NCBI GenBank assembly: GCA_003344405.1
Contig: NOWV01000204.1
Coordinates: forward strand, 1 to 64,000
Reading direction: 5' to 3'
Source: Trichoplax sp. H2
Lineage: Eukaryota; Placozoa; Uniplacotomia; Trichoplacea
DNA length: 64,000 nucleotides
Shown: piece after piece, positions 35,641 through 48,000 of the stretch
Layout: every line of letters begins with the position of its first letter
Numbering within the stretch: the stretch's first letter is position 1
Position numbers and translations under genes: made by a program
Notes under the pieces: generated by a model
The model's input: only the letters and a program-made list of their open reading frames with translations
Told to the model about the DNA's origin: nothing
Databases searched by the model: none

Positions 35641-36838
35641 GGGCCAGATCGACATTCAAATGGTGTAAATATTCTTGGGTATAGCTAGCCTTCGACTGAA
35701 GACTCAGTGAAGAGCTGATATTTAAACTACAGAATATACAGTAAAGCTTTTATTTTGGGTTGCATACTGCTATCGTTCGAGCACCTATCTGATGCTGCAT
35801 AGAATGCACACATCATAGTGCAGCTCATATTACGTAAAACTACAGAGGGGCCAGATCGACATTCAAATACTGTAAATATTCTTGGGTACAGCTAGCCTTC
35901 GACTGAAGACCCAGAGAAGACCTGATATTTAATCTACAGAATATAAAGCTTTCATTTTTGGTTGCATACTGCTATCTGATACTGCATAGAATGCACACAT
36001 CATAGTGCAGCTCATATTACGTAAAACTACAGAGGGGTCAGATCGACATTCAAATACTGTAAATATTCTTGGGTACAGCTAGCCTTCGACTGAAGACCTG
36101 ATATTTAATCTACAGAATATAAAGCTTTCATTTTTGGTTGCATACTGCTATCGTTCGAGCACCTATCTGATGCTGCATAGAATGCACACATCATAGTGCA
36201 GCTCATATTACGAAAAACTACAGAAGAGCCTGATCGGCATTCAAATACTGTAAATATTCTTGGGTACAGCTAGCCTTCGACTGAAGACTCAGTGAAAAGC
36301 AGATCTTTAATCTGCAGAATATAAAGCTTTCATTTTGGGCTGCATACTGCTATCATTCGAGCACCTATCTGATGCTGCATAGAATGCACACATCATAGTG
36401 CAGCTCATATTACGTAAAACTGCAGAGGGGCCAGATCGACATTCAAATACTGTAAATATTCTTGGGTACAGGCGTACAGCTAGCCTTCGACTGAAGACCC
36501 AGAGAAGACCTGATATTTAATCTACAGAATATAAAGCTTTCATTTTGGTTGCATACTGCTATCGTTCGAGCACCTATCTGATGCTGCATAGAATGCACAT
36601 ATCATAGTGTAGCTCATATTACGAAAAACTACAGAAGGGCCAGATCGGCATTCAAATACTGTAAATATTCTTGGGTACAGCTAGCCTTCGACTGAAGACT
36701 CAGTGAAAAGCAGATCTTTAATCTGCAGAATATAAAGCTTTCATTTTTGGCTGCATACTGCTATCATTCGAGCACCTATCTGATGCTGCATAGAATGCAC
36801 ACATCATAGTACAGCTCATATTACGTCAAGCTGCAGAC
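35641..36838. repeat. Tandem repeat, six units of about 187-209 bp
   Basis: Unit starts (GGGCCAGATCGACATTCAAA or a variant) are at about 35641, 35848, 36035, 36226, 36428 and 36637. Every unit contains TAAATATTCTTGGGTA, CAGCTAGCCTTCGACTGAAG, GCATACTGCTATC and ATGCTGCATAGAATGCACAC. Unit lengths differ by small internal deletions, such as the loss of the CGTTCGAGCACC segment in unit 2. Confidence 0.93.
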
Positions 36839-39729
36839 TATTTATGGCTTAAAAGGAAGTAAAATAGCACGTACAAGGTGTTCAATTTTTCAATTTTCTT
36901 TCAAACAGGTCTGTCATGGAATGGCAAGTCGACGATTCGCTTGATCATTTTAGTTGTACTCCACGTCTGTAGGCGTACACTATAAAGTTTCGTAAGCGAT
37001 CACCTCCAGACCGGGAAAGCACAAGCAGCTGGTTGCATCGAGTGTACTACAGTACAGTATAATGTATGATTTCAATGATACGGTACAGCAAAATGACCAG
37101 CAAAGTAGCCGGCTTGCACATTTTTAGCAAGGAACGATTGTTTCCCGTCTCTCTCTCTCTCTCTTTAATTAGCCATAGACTACTAAAAGCAATCAATTCT
37201 GGATTTAGCAGTCCATGCTTTCCCTTCCAGTCACCTTCTAAAGTAGTCAAATGGCCGACACTCATCCCAAAAGCATGGACTACTGGAAAAAGACGATCAA
37301 CATTTTCTAGCATCCATGCCTGGCTTGCCTTGCCATCTTGGCTGTTGGTAGTACAGTGTATCATTTCAGTCATCCGGTACAATAAAAATGACCCATTAAA
37401 AAAGAGCTAGCCTCCGTCCTCTTGGCCATGTAGGCATCTCCCGTCCTTCCGTACATCAGTCCAAATCGTTTTCAACTCCAGCTGGCCGTATGGTCAGCTG
37501 ATCACCTAGGCTTTGTCTTCCATCGTACCACGTGACCTACGACGGTTACCAATGTAACACAAAAGGCAAAAGCGCGCGTTTTCCTTGCGGCTAGCCATTT
37601 CTCTCCATGATTCCTTCTCCTTTGGCTCCTTTGCATTTTCATCATCGATTGCTACGACCATGTTATTCGAGCCATTAGGCTAGGAAAGATTGATTATTTT
37701 ATGGTTGATAGGATTAACTTGTTATTGGCTGTTGAAATTGAGTGAAAAATTGTATTCTTTGACAGTTTGAGGCTTGGCAAGCGACCATGCAGTGGCCAAC
37801 ACTGCTAACGTTGATGACGATAGCAAGACAAGCGTAGGTTAATTTTTCCTCTAGCTCTGTCGTCCATTTCTTCCTTGTATGAGAGCCTTACTACAGGGAA
37901 TTGGGTTCATTGAGCCTTGTGGTTTATTCTTATTATATCATTCATAGTAAAACGATCATTATCAAGATTCTTACTGGCGTTATTAACCAACAGTTTATGC
38001 TTAAATCGTTTATTCGATTACACGATCATCATACCAATTGAAACGAGCAACAGGGTCCTCTTGCTACGCTATTACGACGCTATTGGAGTAGACTTTGCTT
38101 ATTTATTTGTTATTATTATTATTATTATCTATGCCAACTTGCCCTTGATCTTCAAACTTCATCATGACTAATGCAATGATTGGTATGGGCAATTCAATTG
38201 AGGTAAGATCAAACTTGATACAAATCGCAATTGCGAAATCATCCATCAACATCAATGATATGGATGACTTTGTCCAAGCTTTTTGCCTTCGAATTTCTTG
38301 ATTGCAACCAAAGCTAGCTATGACACTGGGCACTAATTCATTGACGACAGCTTCTTCACCAAAATATACACTAGATTCCTTTACTATTTTATTTCTATGT
38401 CGATAAAAGTCTTTGCCACAACAGTCTGTTATTGATGGATTAAAGTTATAACCTTGCACTTTTATACAAGCCCAATTTACAGTCACCAAAATGTTGATAC
38501 TGTCCTTGTCACCTTAAAGTCAGACCAATTACCTGCTTAAACTTTTTATCGACACTAATGCTTGCTAAAGAGAATCAATAACAGATATCTTCTAGCGGAA
38601 CAGTGTTAATATAATAACTGCTACCAATTACAATAACTGGGAAAAAAAACTGTAGTTAGACTAACTGCCCTACCTGCTCAGTAAAGTACTTTCCTATTCA
38701 AGCGATATGCTCGAGCTAATCCTCCTGTTAGAGAATAAGTTACTGAGATACTGGATCATTATAATCTTCGTGCGAGAGAATAAATTACAGAGCTCAAGAG
38801 GACTAGCAAGAGTTCATAGTTTGCAAATTATAATTAATAATCGTTATTGTCATCGTTCACTCGTTCCTCAGTAAATGGTATCAATTGCAAAAGCTAAAGT
38901 ACGAGCTGTAGTTAAACTAACTACCTTACTCATGATTTATTTTTATAAATACTAATGCTTGCATGAGAGATAAATTACAGAGCTCAAGAGGACTAAAAAT
39001 ATTAGATCATACGTCAATAAAACTAATGAATAATCTTCAATATTCCCGTTAATTATCACCTTTGCTATGAAGTATATCACTATACGCGTAGGGAGGATGT
39101 TGATTACCATGACCGAATGCTATTGATATCATTTTGCATCCTGTCTTAAGGCCTGGATAGTCTAGGCGACATTGTTTAGTCTATATTTATAAAATACCCT
39201 TACTAAAGCGATAAAGTTTTCCCATCGTCACGATTTCTAATCCTGTCTATGAATGAATTTGGGATTTTATTTGAATGTCGTACTTAGAATAGAATTAAAG
39301 AAGTAGCGGCTTGGACAAAATTCAATCTCAATGATGGACTTATAGTACTGTACGTGCTCATTCTTTGCCATTAATGCAAGTACATCACAACAGCAAAACT
39401 TGTAGTTTCATGGAATTATACCTACGATCACGTTATCATCGAAATTGGGTGCCTCAGTTAGTACTAGTCCTAGTAGAAGTTTTTTGCTTCTTTTACATCT
39501 GACACTCTAGATTCTGGCCAAGTCATGATTGCATAGCCCAGATGTTGTGATGAAATAGTTTTCGTAATGCTTTATCGGTAGTCTATAATAATTGCCGCTA
39601 ATTGAGAAAATTGATGATATGCCTAAATGAATCATTGTTACTGCAATTGAATAAAGAGGCGTGCTATTCAAGTTTTTTATAAAATAGTAAGGATGTGATG
39701 ATTGACAATGATCAATTCTCTGTTTACAG
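36839..39729. other. Upstream flank of PLK4, no gene recognised
   Basis: Contains a short CT microsatellite (about 37148-37164) and a TTA run near 38105-38128. A diverged direct repeat has copies around 38650-38820 and 38895-39000, both with GTAGTTA-ACTAACT and AATTACAGAGCTCAAGAGGA. An open frame at 38103-38489 (-) has no recognisable family. The missing first exon of PLK4 should lie here but I could not identify it. Confidence 0.4.
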
Positions 39730-42700
39730 GATTATCAGGTTCTAGAATTGCTCGGCAAAGGTGGCTTTGGATGCGTCTATAAAGGTAAATCGAAAGTAAC
39801 TGGTCAATTAGTTGCTGTGAAAATGATTGATAAGCAAAAGGCTATCGACGCGGACATGATTGCAAGAGTTGTTAAGGAAGTAGAAATACACTGTCAATTA
39901 AAGCATCCATCCATAGTAGAGGTTAGTAGGATAATCATCTTAATGCGTAATCGACATTTTCTGTTCGTTGTAACTAAATCTAAGTAACTCATCAAACTGA
40001 AATGATGCACTGATTGTACGTATCGGTAAATACATTACCTTGAAAAACAATTAAAAAAAAACTTGGATTAAGAATGGCTGTTTAACATAACTAATGCTAC
40101 CGTTTATTTGCAGTTATACAACTACTTCGAGGATAGCAATTATGTGTACTTGATAATGGAACTATGTGAAAAAGGAGAATTCCAGCACCATTTGAAAGCT
40201 AAGGGAAAGATAGCCGAAGATCAAGGTTAATAATGCTATAAGACTGATCCCACTGAGAACCTGTTACTGCATACTTCTCAAGAAGAAATTGGTTGTAATC
40301 ATCTAATAAATAAGAAAATGAGTTGACAACTATTTTTGTTGTTTATTATTTTTGTTAGCACGTCGATTTTTAGCCCAAATTGTAAAAGGTCTCCTTTACC
40401 TACATTCGCATGACATAGTCCATCGGGATCTTAGTTTATCAAATCTATTACTAACAAATGACTTGGATGTGGTTCGTATCAGTACTTATCCGTAACTTCA
40501 ATTGTAGATTTGTTATATCTAGTAGTGGTCTACTTATTGTTAACAGAAGGATAGCACAGCGGTGTATCAACACCAAAACTAGGTCTTTATGCTTATAATT
40601 ATTCATTTATAGAAAATTTCCGACTTTGGCCTCGCAACGAAACTAGCTGTCCGAGGAGAGACTCATCTCACAATGTGTGGCACGCCAAACTATATATCAC
40701 CGTATGTAAAATAGATTAGCCCTAAATTCAATATAGTTTATCGATGTTGATTACAATATAAATATAAAGATGTCATGCGGTATCTTGTTTAAAATTAGTA
40801 AATTGGTTAACTGGTTTCAAAGTAAAGTGGTGTTTTTAATATATGCAATTTTTGTTTAAATAATAGTGAAATAGCTAACCGATCACCCCACGGACTAGAG
40901 TCTGATGTTTGGTCTCTTGGCTGTATCTTGTATACCTTCTTAGTTGGCAAACCACCATTTGATACTAAAGCTATACGAACCACTCTAAATAAAGTTGTTT
41001 CTGGAAGTTATACTATACCTCCGTAAGAATAACTGTAAACTCTGTCGTTAATATGTATCATGTTCAAGAGTGATTATGATGTAATTGTAGATTTTCTTTT
41101 TAATACATGCCTGGATCTAATCTGTATTATGTGATAATCAGCCATCTCTGTGCAGAATCTGAGGATTTAATAAATCGACTCTTACAACAGGTGCGTAGCA
41201 TCCAAACAACTATTGTTTCCTCATGACCAAGATCAAATTTATGTTTGTTTTTATCTAAAACTAAAATTTAACTTTATGCTTTATGCATTGCAGGATCCAC
41301 TGAAAAGGATTCCTTTACAAGGTCTGTTTGACTAGCTACATGTAATTAGTATTTCATAAATCTTTATATGGTAGATATGCTGATTATAAACAAGTCTTTT
41401 CAAATCGTACATATACCCGCATATATAGACATCCTGGAGCATCCATTTATGAATCCTAATAAAAGTAGCAAAAGCATAAATGATGGCTATAACGTAAGTT
41501 TGCAAGTTAACCCCGCAAGTAATTATCTTCCTATGTTAATCAAATTTCAAGCAAATTATTCTGATACGTAATTTGCTATTCGGCAGCATTTGGATGCATC
41601 TGCAGATAGTGGCAATGATACTTTACGGACAATGTCTACGGGAAATGAACAACGTTCTATTAGTGGAAATTCGTCACATCGTTTATTTAAATCGGCTTTA
41701 TCGGAACACAGTGATCGCAGTATTAAAACACCCGTGATTACGTAAGGAGTCGATAAAATTTATCTATTGTCGATTTTTATGAACTTAAGTTTTACTAGCA
41801 TGGATATTTTCTTTCTATACAGAAAAGATACTGTACCCTATCATCCGGTAATCCATCCTTCGTTAAGTTCAAGTCCTAATAACGACCAACAATACACGCG
41901 GAATGGTTACAGCTTTCGTAGCGATACAGCTGTTGTTACAAATCAGCATGTACGCAAGAAGCAACAGTTAAAAACCTCGTACGTATCTGATGCTAATTCA
42001 TATCACTCACATGGTAAGTTGCCAATCAACAAGAAGAATTCAGTTCAAAAGCTTAGACATACCTATGAGAATAAGGGAAATGAAAGGGATAAAGGAAGAA
42101 AAGTAAATTCCATTAAACCACTAAATACGTGGCGTTTAAAATCAGTTAGGATTAGAAAGGACGATATCGTGGTATGTTGTACTATATCCTACGGTATCAT
42201 TTCCAAAAATTATATATCATTGATCAATATCAGCTGTATAGCTTTACATTTTAGAATAATATATAGTAATTTATGTTTACTACAGTATAGCATTTTAAAC
42301 GACGGGCGTGTTCGCCTGGAATGGTTAAGTAGAGTCGGCAGTGGAGCATACTCTGTTCAAGGACTTTTTGAAATTTCGCAGAATGGCACCGATATTACTG
42401 TTTACTCTGCAAAGAGAAACGCCTGTGGTGTATCATTTACTGATAATCCATCAGTTAACTTTTCATCACTATGCTCCGTTTATGAACAACGTTGTTACAA
42501 TTTAACCTCTTTGCCGAGACCATATTTTAGATATTACCGGATGGCAACCGATTTTGTTAGCGAAGTTAAGGCAAAAACTGTCAAGGTATATGTTCTTTGA
42601 ATATTACTTAATGTCTGTTACATGATACAAAAGTAGGACTCGTAGTCAATTTATGCTCTTGCATGCGTCTAGATAATGTTGTATGCTACTGATGCTAAAT

Positions 42701-43428
42701 GCGAACTAATGGAAAATTCTGTATGTGGCGTTACGTTTTATCACGGTACGTTGAACATTACGTAGCTTTACTGAAGATTGCAAAATTTCAAACAATTGTT
42801 CGGGAAGTGAGATGCCTCGGATATTGTCACTGTATGATATAGATGCAGCTTGCTGCTCCTATTAATGCAGTAATAAATGAATACATTATTCGACCTGAAA
42901 TCTTCCTATAGAAATTTAAGGAAATTTCTCTGACTATGCTACTATTGAGTTCAATTAGTATGGTCCGTTCATTTCTTTACAGAGTATTGTTGTCAAAGTA
43001 TTTTCGTCAGAAACTGCTAAGTAGGAGTCAGATCACTACCGAATATAAAAATTTACGTCTGTGTGATAAAAAGTTGTAACTTACTTGTAAGCTGGATTCG
43101 TATAACCTGTTCTTAAACCTTTTTAGGCATTACATTTATTATAAAACCTGGAGATTGTTGCAAAATTAAGACTAGTACCGGGCAAATCTATGTAGCCAAA
43201 GATGATAGAGATGTCCAAGTCTTACCTGATGCTCTACGCTCTATGTATAAACAAGCGATGAATCATTACTACCGTAGTAAAGCCATCGAAAAAGTAATCA
43301 GCTCACTAGATAGTAGCTATTTGCCTATTTTCCCTATCATATGCGGCAAACTTCCAACCTCTATATCGTCGAGACAGTATTCGAATTTAAATTTGCATGG
43401 CAAAGTTTTTAAAGCTGGTCTGTCGTAG
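39730..43428 (+). CDS. PLK4: Polo-like kinase 4 (PLK4/SAK), centriole duplication kinase
   Basis: Thirteen in-phase exons: 39730-39921, 40114-40225, 40359-40471, 40613-40701, 40867-41022, 41142-41190, 41294-41321, 41429-41493, 41587-41741, 41823-42171, 42286-42585, 42673-42745, 43127-43428 (TAG), 661 codons; only the short first exon is missing. All kinase motifs are intact: Gly loop [17 protein letters not shown] lysine, catalytic [18 protein letters not shown], and [19 protein letters not shown] and [13 protein letters not shown] are PLK4-specific. After the kinase, DSGNDT fits the DSGxxT phosphodegron through which PLK4 limits its own level by SCF-beta-TrCP. Exons 42286-43428 encode the cryptic polo-box dimer ([25 protein letters not shown]), which binds the centriolar receptor. 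The reading frame then stops; the C-terminal third polo box of animal PLK4 was not found. The start Met and the last exon therefore need care. Confidence 0.93.
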
Positions 43429-45088
43429 TTTTTTGACTGACGGTAATGCGAACGGAAAAAACATCTATGATAAAAAGGTTCCTTCACTTGAGACCGCATC
43501 AGCTTTCACGGGACTTTTATCTGAATAATATGGGTGTTTCCGTGTGGTACGAGTTCGGGTATCCCAAGTCGTGCGTGATTCAGACCTTAAATAGCTAGCC
43601 ACTGCTCCAGCTTGTGCGCAGCTTAATATTGGGTGAGGTGGAGTTTGGGTGCGGTTGATATCATTTTACCGTGTTTTGTATATATCGTTGTATAGACTGC
43701 ATTGATAAATATTTTTTTCGGTGCACGATTATGTATTGATCATCATTTGCCATTAATATTACAGTAGTGCTTTTCAGTGCAAAGGCTATAAATATTATTA
43801 GGGAGCCTTTTTCTCGCTGATTTGTGCTGTCCATGGCAGACAGAAGTGGAATTGGGCATTATTGCAATTATATGTTACAAATTTTTTAAATTATTTCCAG
43901 AGATTAAGAATATTAAATTTAATGTAAATTTGTAAGTAAGATATCACTAGCACTTTTTTTAGATTCTGCTTTCATTTCGACTAGATTTTACTCGGATAGA
44001 CGCTACATTTGGTAATGTAGGCATTTACTTAGATATTTCGGAACGCTGTGGTTATAAAATATATATATGTACGATCGTAAGTCTACTCGTATATCGTTGA
44101 TTGATGTTAAACGATACTAAGTATCGCTATTCTATGGTAGACAAACTTGACAAATTGATATCGGATTATGAGAATTAGAATTACTCAAATAGTTTACTTC
44201 TCAAACTTTGATATTTAGTCATCTGATGACACCGTGGTTTCTAGCTTCCGTAGATGAGGCATTCTTGATAATAATTGTACAGAATATGTAATGATTTATT
44301 CAATTGCGTTACAATATTATTTAAAGTTTATATTGATGTAAAAATTTTAATTGGCATTTCTGCCCTTTCTTGGACAGTTGGATTTTTAGACGTCTGTAAA
44401 TAGTAAAATATTGACATTTGTTATAAATCAATTTTTTTGTAGCATATAATTCTCCGATAACAAAAACTTGAGCTGCTAGTAGCCGATATTTTATATATTT
44501 TACATTAAATCTAATATATGTCTATGTTAGCTCGACCTATGAGTAGAAAAATAAAGATTCGAAAGTGTAACCATCTGATAAAAGTACTAGCATGGAATTC
44601 CTGCGAAAATAATCAATAGCAGCTTTGAATGTACTGGAATTATCCGATCAGGCTGAATTACTATGTATTGGTCTAGTCTTTATTCCTATCTGATTTTCAA
44701 AAAGTAGACATCTATTAAATTGGTGGTTTACCACCTGAAGAGTATTAACAGGGGTTTATCTTGTCCTATGTTGCAAAGTTGTACATGGTAGTTCCCATCG
44801 AATCAGATCAATTCCGCCTTAGCAGTAATTGCAGTTATAGTATTTGCATCCACTTACAAAATCAATTTTATCCGATCAAAATTGTAGAAATCAAGCGGAT
44901 CATTAATATTTCGAAGGTACGGAAACAGGAAGAATATTCGTACATTTCATTTAGCTTGTTCATTCGATAAATGATGTTGTGCAATGCCCTCAAGTAACGA
45001 AAAGTAGTTGTTTACATAAGTTATCAGCTTTGAAATTTGTGATCAAGGCCGCCAGATTCAGTCTAGCATAATACGCTGAGTCATTAAG
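43429..45088. other. Intergenic between convergent PLK4 and EPHX2
   Basis: Expected to hold the two 3' UTRs. A 50-codon open frame at 43449-43601 (+) is discussed as a possible third-polo-box fragment. The rest is AT-rich without recognised features. Confidence 0.4.
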
Positions 45089-48000
45089 CTAAACAAATAT
45101 AGAAGACCGATGATCGTAAGCATCAATTTTCTGTAGCCATTTGTCAAGGGCTTCATTGATTTCCTGTGGTCTATCAATAAAAGGAAAATAGGACAGTTCC
45201 AGGTATTATGATTTGGCTCTACACAACTGTAGAATTTATAGAAACTATCCATAGCATGAACAAAAGCTATTTACCGTTCAGAGTGAAGCCAGTGACTGCA
45301 ATCAAATCTTAAACATGTTAAATTAGGAACAGAATCATGCATACGTTTGCAGATTGAATCTGTAAGGAAGGTTTCTTTATCCGAAGCAATAAATAAAGCT
45401 GGTTGATAAATCTAGCATACGAATTAATAGTAAACAACATTCATTAGTTTTGACAACTTTGGTTATCCAGGGATTTATTTTATAATTTTATCATTGCAAT
45501 TACCTTTTTACCATATGTTTTCAATTGCCACTTCCAGCATTTTTGGGCATTTCTAAATCTGTTCAAGCTAGGGCTATTTTATAGAAAGAATATAACTTGT
45601 TCATTGCTATTATTGAACCAATAGGGATAAAAAGTACGGCATTAAATCGCCAATTATTTGTCATTATTGTACATTAAGCTCTAAAATATCTTCAATATTG
45701 ATCATGATATACTAGATTAATGACAAATACGTACGTAAAACCCGTTACTTGAAATGCTTTAACATAATAATCTAGTTCTTCCTTTGTCATAAAACAACTT
45801 CGTTGATAGCCCTCGATTAGTTTCAACTTATAGGATGAACAGTCTGAGAAGGATAATATCGAATTTTTTATTTGTAACTTATTTAATAGGCATGGTAAAT
45901 GTCATATTTGTCAAGATTTGAAGTCAGGATTATGACGAATAACCAGATTTCAGCTGTTGATGGAGAATAAATTGTCGTCGTACGACTGAGAATATGCCGC
46001 AAAATATCTTACCCATATCTAATAAGTTAAATTCACGGCCGTCTAATGCCTTTTCGTCCTATAGATTTAAAGAGAAATCCTTCATCTTAGCCGTAGAAAA
46101 ATATGCATGAAATTTATCACAGTTGATTCATTTATTCCATGATTATCCTTAAAAGCCTCCATAGCGAGCTCTTATTGATATTATCTAACGACAGTCGAGT
46201 TATTATCATACGAGTAAATCGTTCGCTAACATTGGCAACCAATATCAATGGACTAGACAGAAAATTGTTTGAAGCAGACCGCATTTAATACTATTAAATC
46301 TTTACTACATACAGTATGTAATACTAAATACGGTAAAGAGAGACATTTTACATTCGATTTTATGTGAGAAGTGATGGAATATTATCAAAGTCATTATTTC
46401 ATGCTTACGTTTTCATCAGTACTAGTATAGATATTTTGGAACGAGACTCGAATATCTTTGGCTAGGCATTTTTCAAATTTTCCCTACCGTGTTAAATAAA
46501 ATATTTCGCTATCAGTTCAATTAAGATACGTTTCAAGAAATAAATGAGAACTATATGGTGGAAAAAAGAATCGGTTTAATTAGGATTAGCGTATAAGAAA
46601 TAAGTGCCAATTGAGTGATGGAAAAAGCGAATAAATAGGCTGATATTAGATTCATGGATAAGTTGAATTAAGATGTGCGTATGAGAAAGGAATAAAATTG
46701 TGAGATGAAAAAAGCGAATCAATTTAGTTTACTTATATGCATATAAGAAATAAATGCGAATTACGAAATTGCAAAAATGAATCTGTTCAGTTAAGATACG
46801 CATATAAGAAATAGATGAGAATTGCATAGTGGAAAAAGTCAATGAATAGTTTGACGTTTGGATTTATGGATTAAGTTGAAATCGAAGCAAAAATTGAGAT
46901 TGTAAACGACAGGATAGGAACAATGGCATTAAATTGCGACTTACACTTTCTGAAAAATAAATATAATATTGCAGAGGAGAAGGATTTTGCTTGATGTAGG
47001 TCAATAAATTCATATTCGGATGAGGTGGTATATATGGAAAATTTAAACTTGCTACAGCTCTAATGACATGATTATTAAAATTGTTAATAGTAAGAATAAA
47101 AATAATTTTAATTTTATGTATTATTACCAATCTACTTGCAAGCAATTCAATTATTGCCGTTCAAAAATTCCAAAGTTTTTCTATTACCTAACTCTATCAG
47201 GATATTGTAAACAGCAATTCCAGGCAACATCACCTCCGATATCGTGACCAACAAGAATGGCTTGATCGATATCCTGATTCAAGGTTGCGTTAGAAAACTA
47301 CTTGTGATCATTACTTAGCTATATCGTGATGTTATATAGTGCGTTACTTACCAATATATCCATAAGTTCAATTATATCCTTATTTTATTGGAATAACGTT
47401 GTATGTGAATTATCCATTTGAATCAACATGATTGAATGGTATATTTAAAATTAGTCTTACTTTGGAATTTCAATACTAGTCATATCGTGATGTAATATGC
47501 CCATAGAACTACATAATAAATGATTTAAAATTCAATTCACTACCTCAGTAACTAAGTCCATAGAATAATCTTCAACATCTACGGGTTAATAAAATACAAT
47601 TTCGATAATTTTAAAGGCATTTCAACAGAGTATAGCCGTAATGTAATCTGATTTATGAAAGATCCAGCTTACTTGGGGGGCAGCTCGATAGCCCGACTCC
47701 TCGATGATCTATAGCAATTGCACGAAAGCCAATCGCGGTAAAATACGGGATCTAAAGGGAATCGGAATTGATTTATAAATACTATATTATATATATATAT
47801 ATTGAATTACATGTTTTATTATTGATTAATTTCGATATATATATGTATGTATTAACAGATCTCAGACTACAGAACTCCCTCCTATATCGAGGCGGCTTGC
47901 ATTTCACTTAAGGCTATAACTTTCGTCTCTAAAATTATCCACTAACAGCACTCAACTATTATTCCAACACCTAAATGTAATCCTTGACACCGCTAGTCCA

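Noticed and set aside
37047-37410. Overlapping open frames on both strands of more than 100 codons
   Set aside because: They include a CT/AG microsatellite and have no motif or splice-site chain.
38103-38489. 128-codon open frame on the minus strand
   Set aside because: The composition looks protein-like in places, but it ends in an Asn run from a TTA microsatellite and matches no family I recognise. Kept only as a note.
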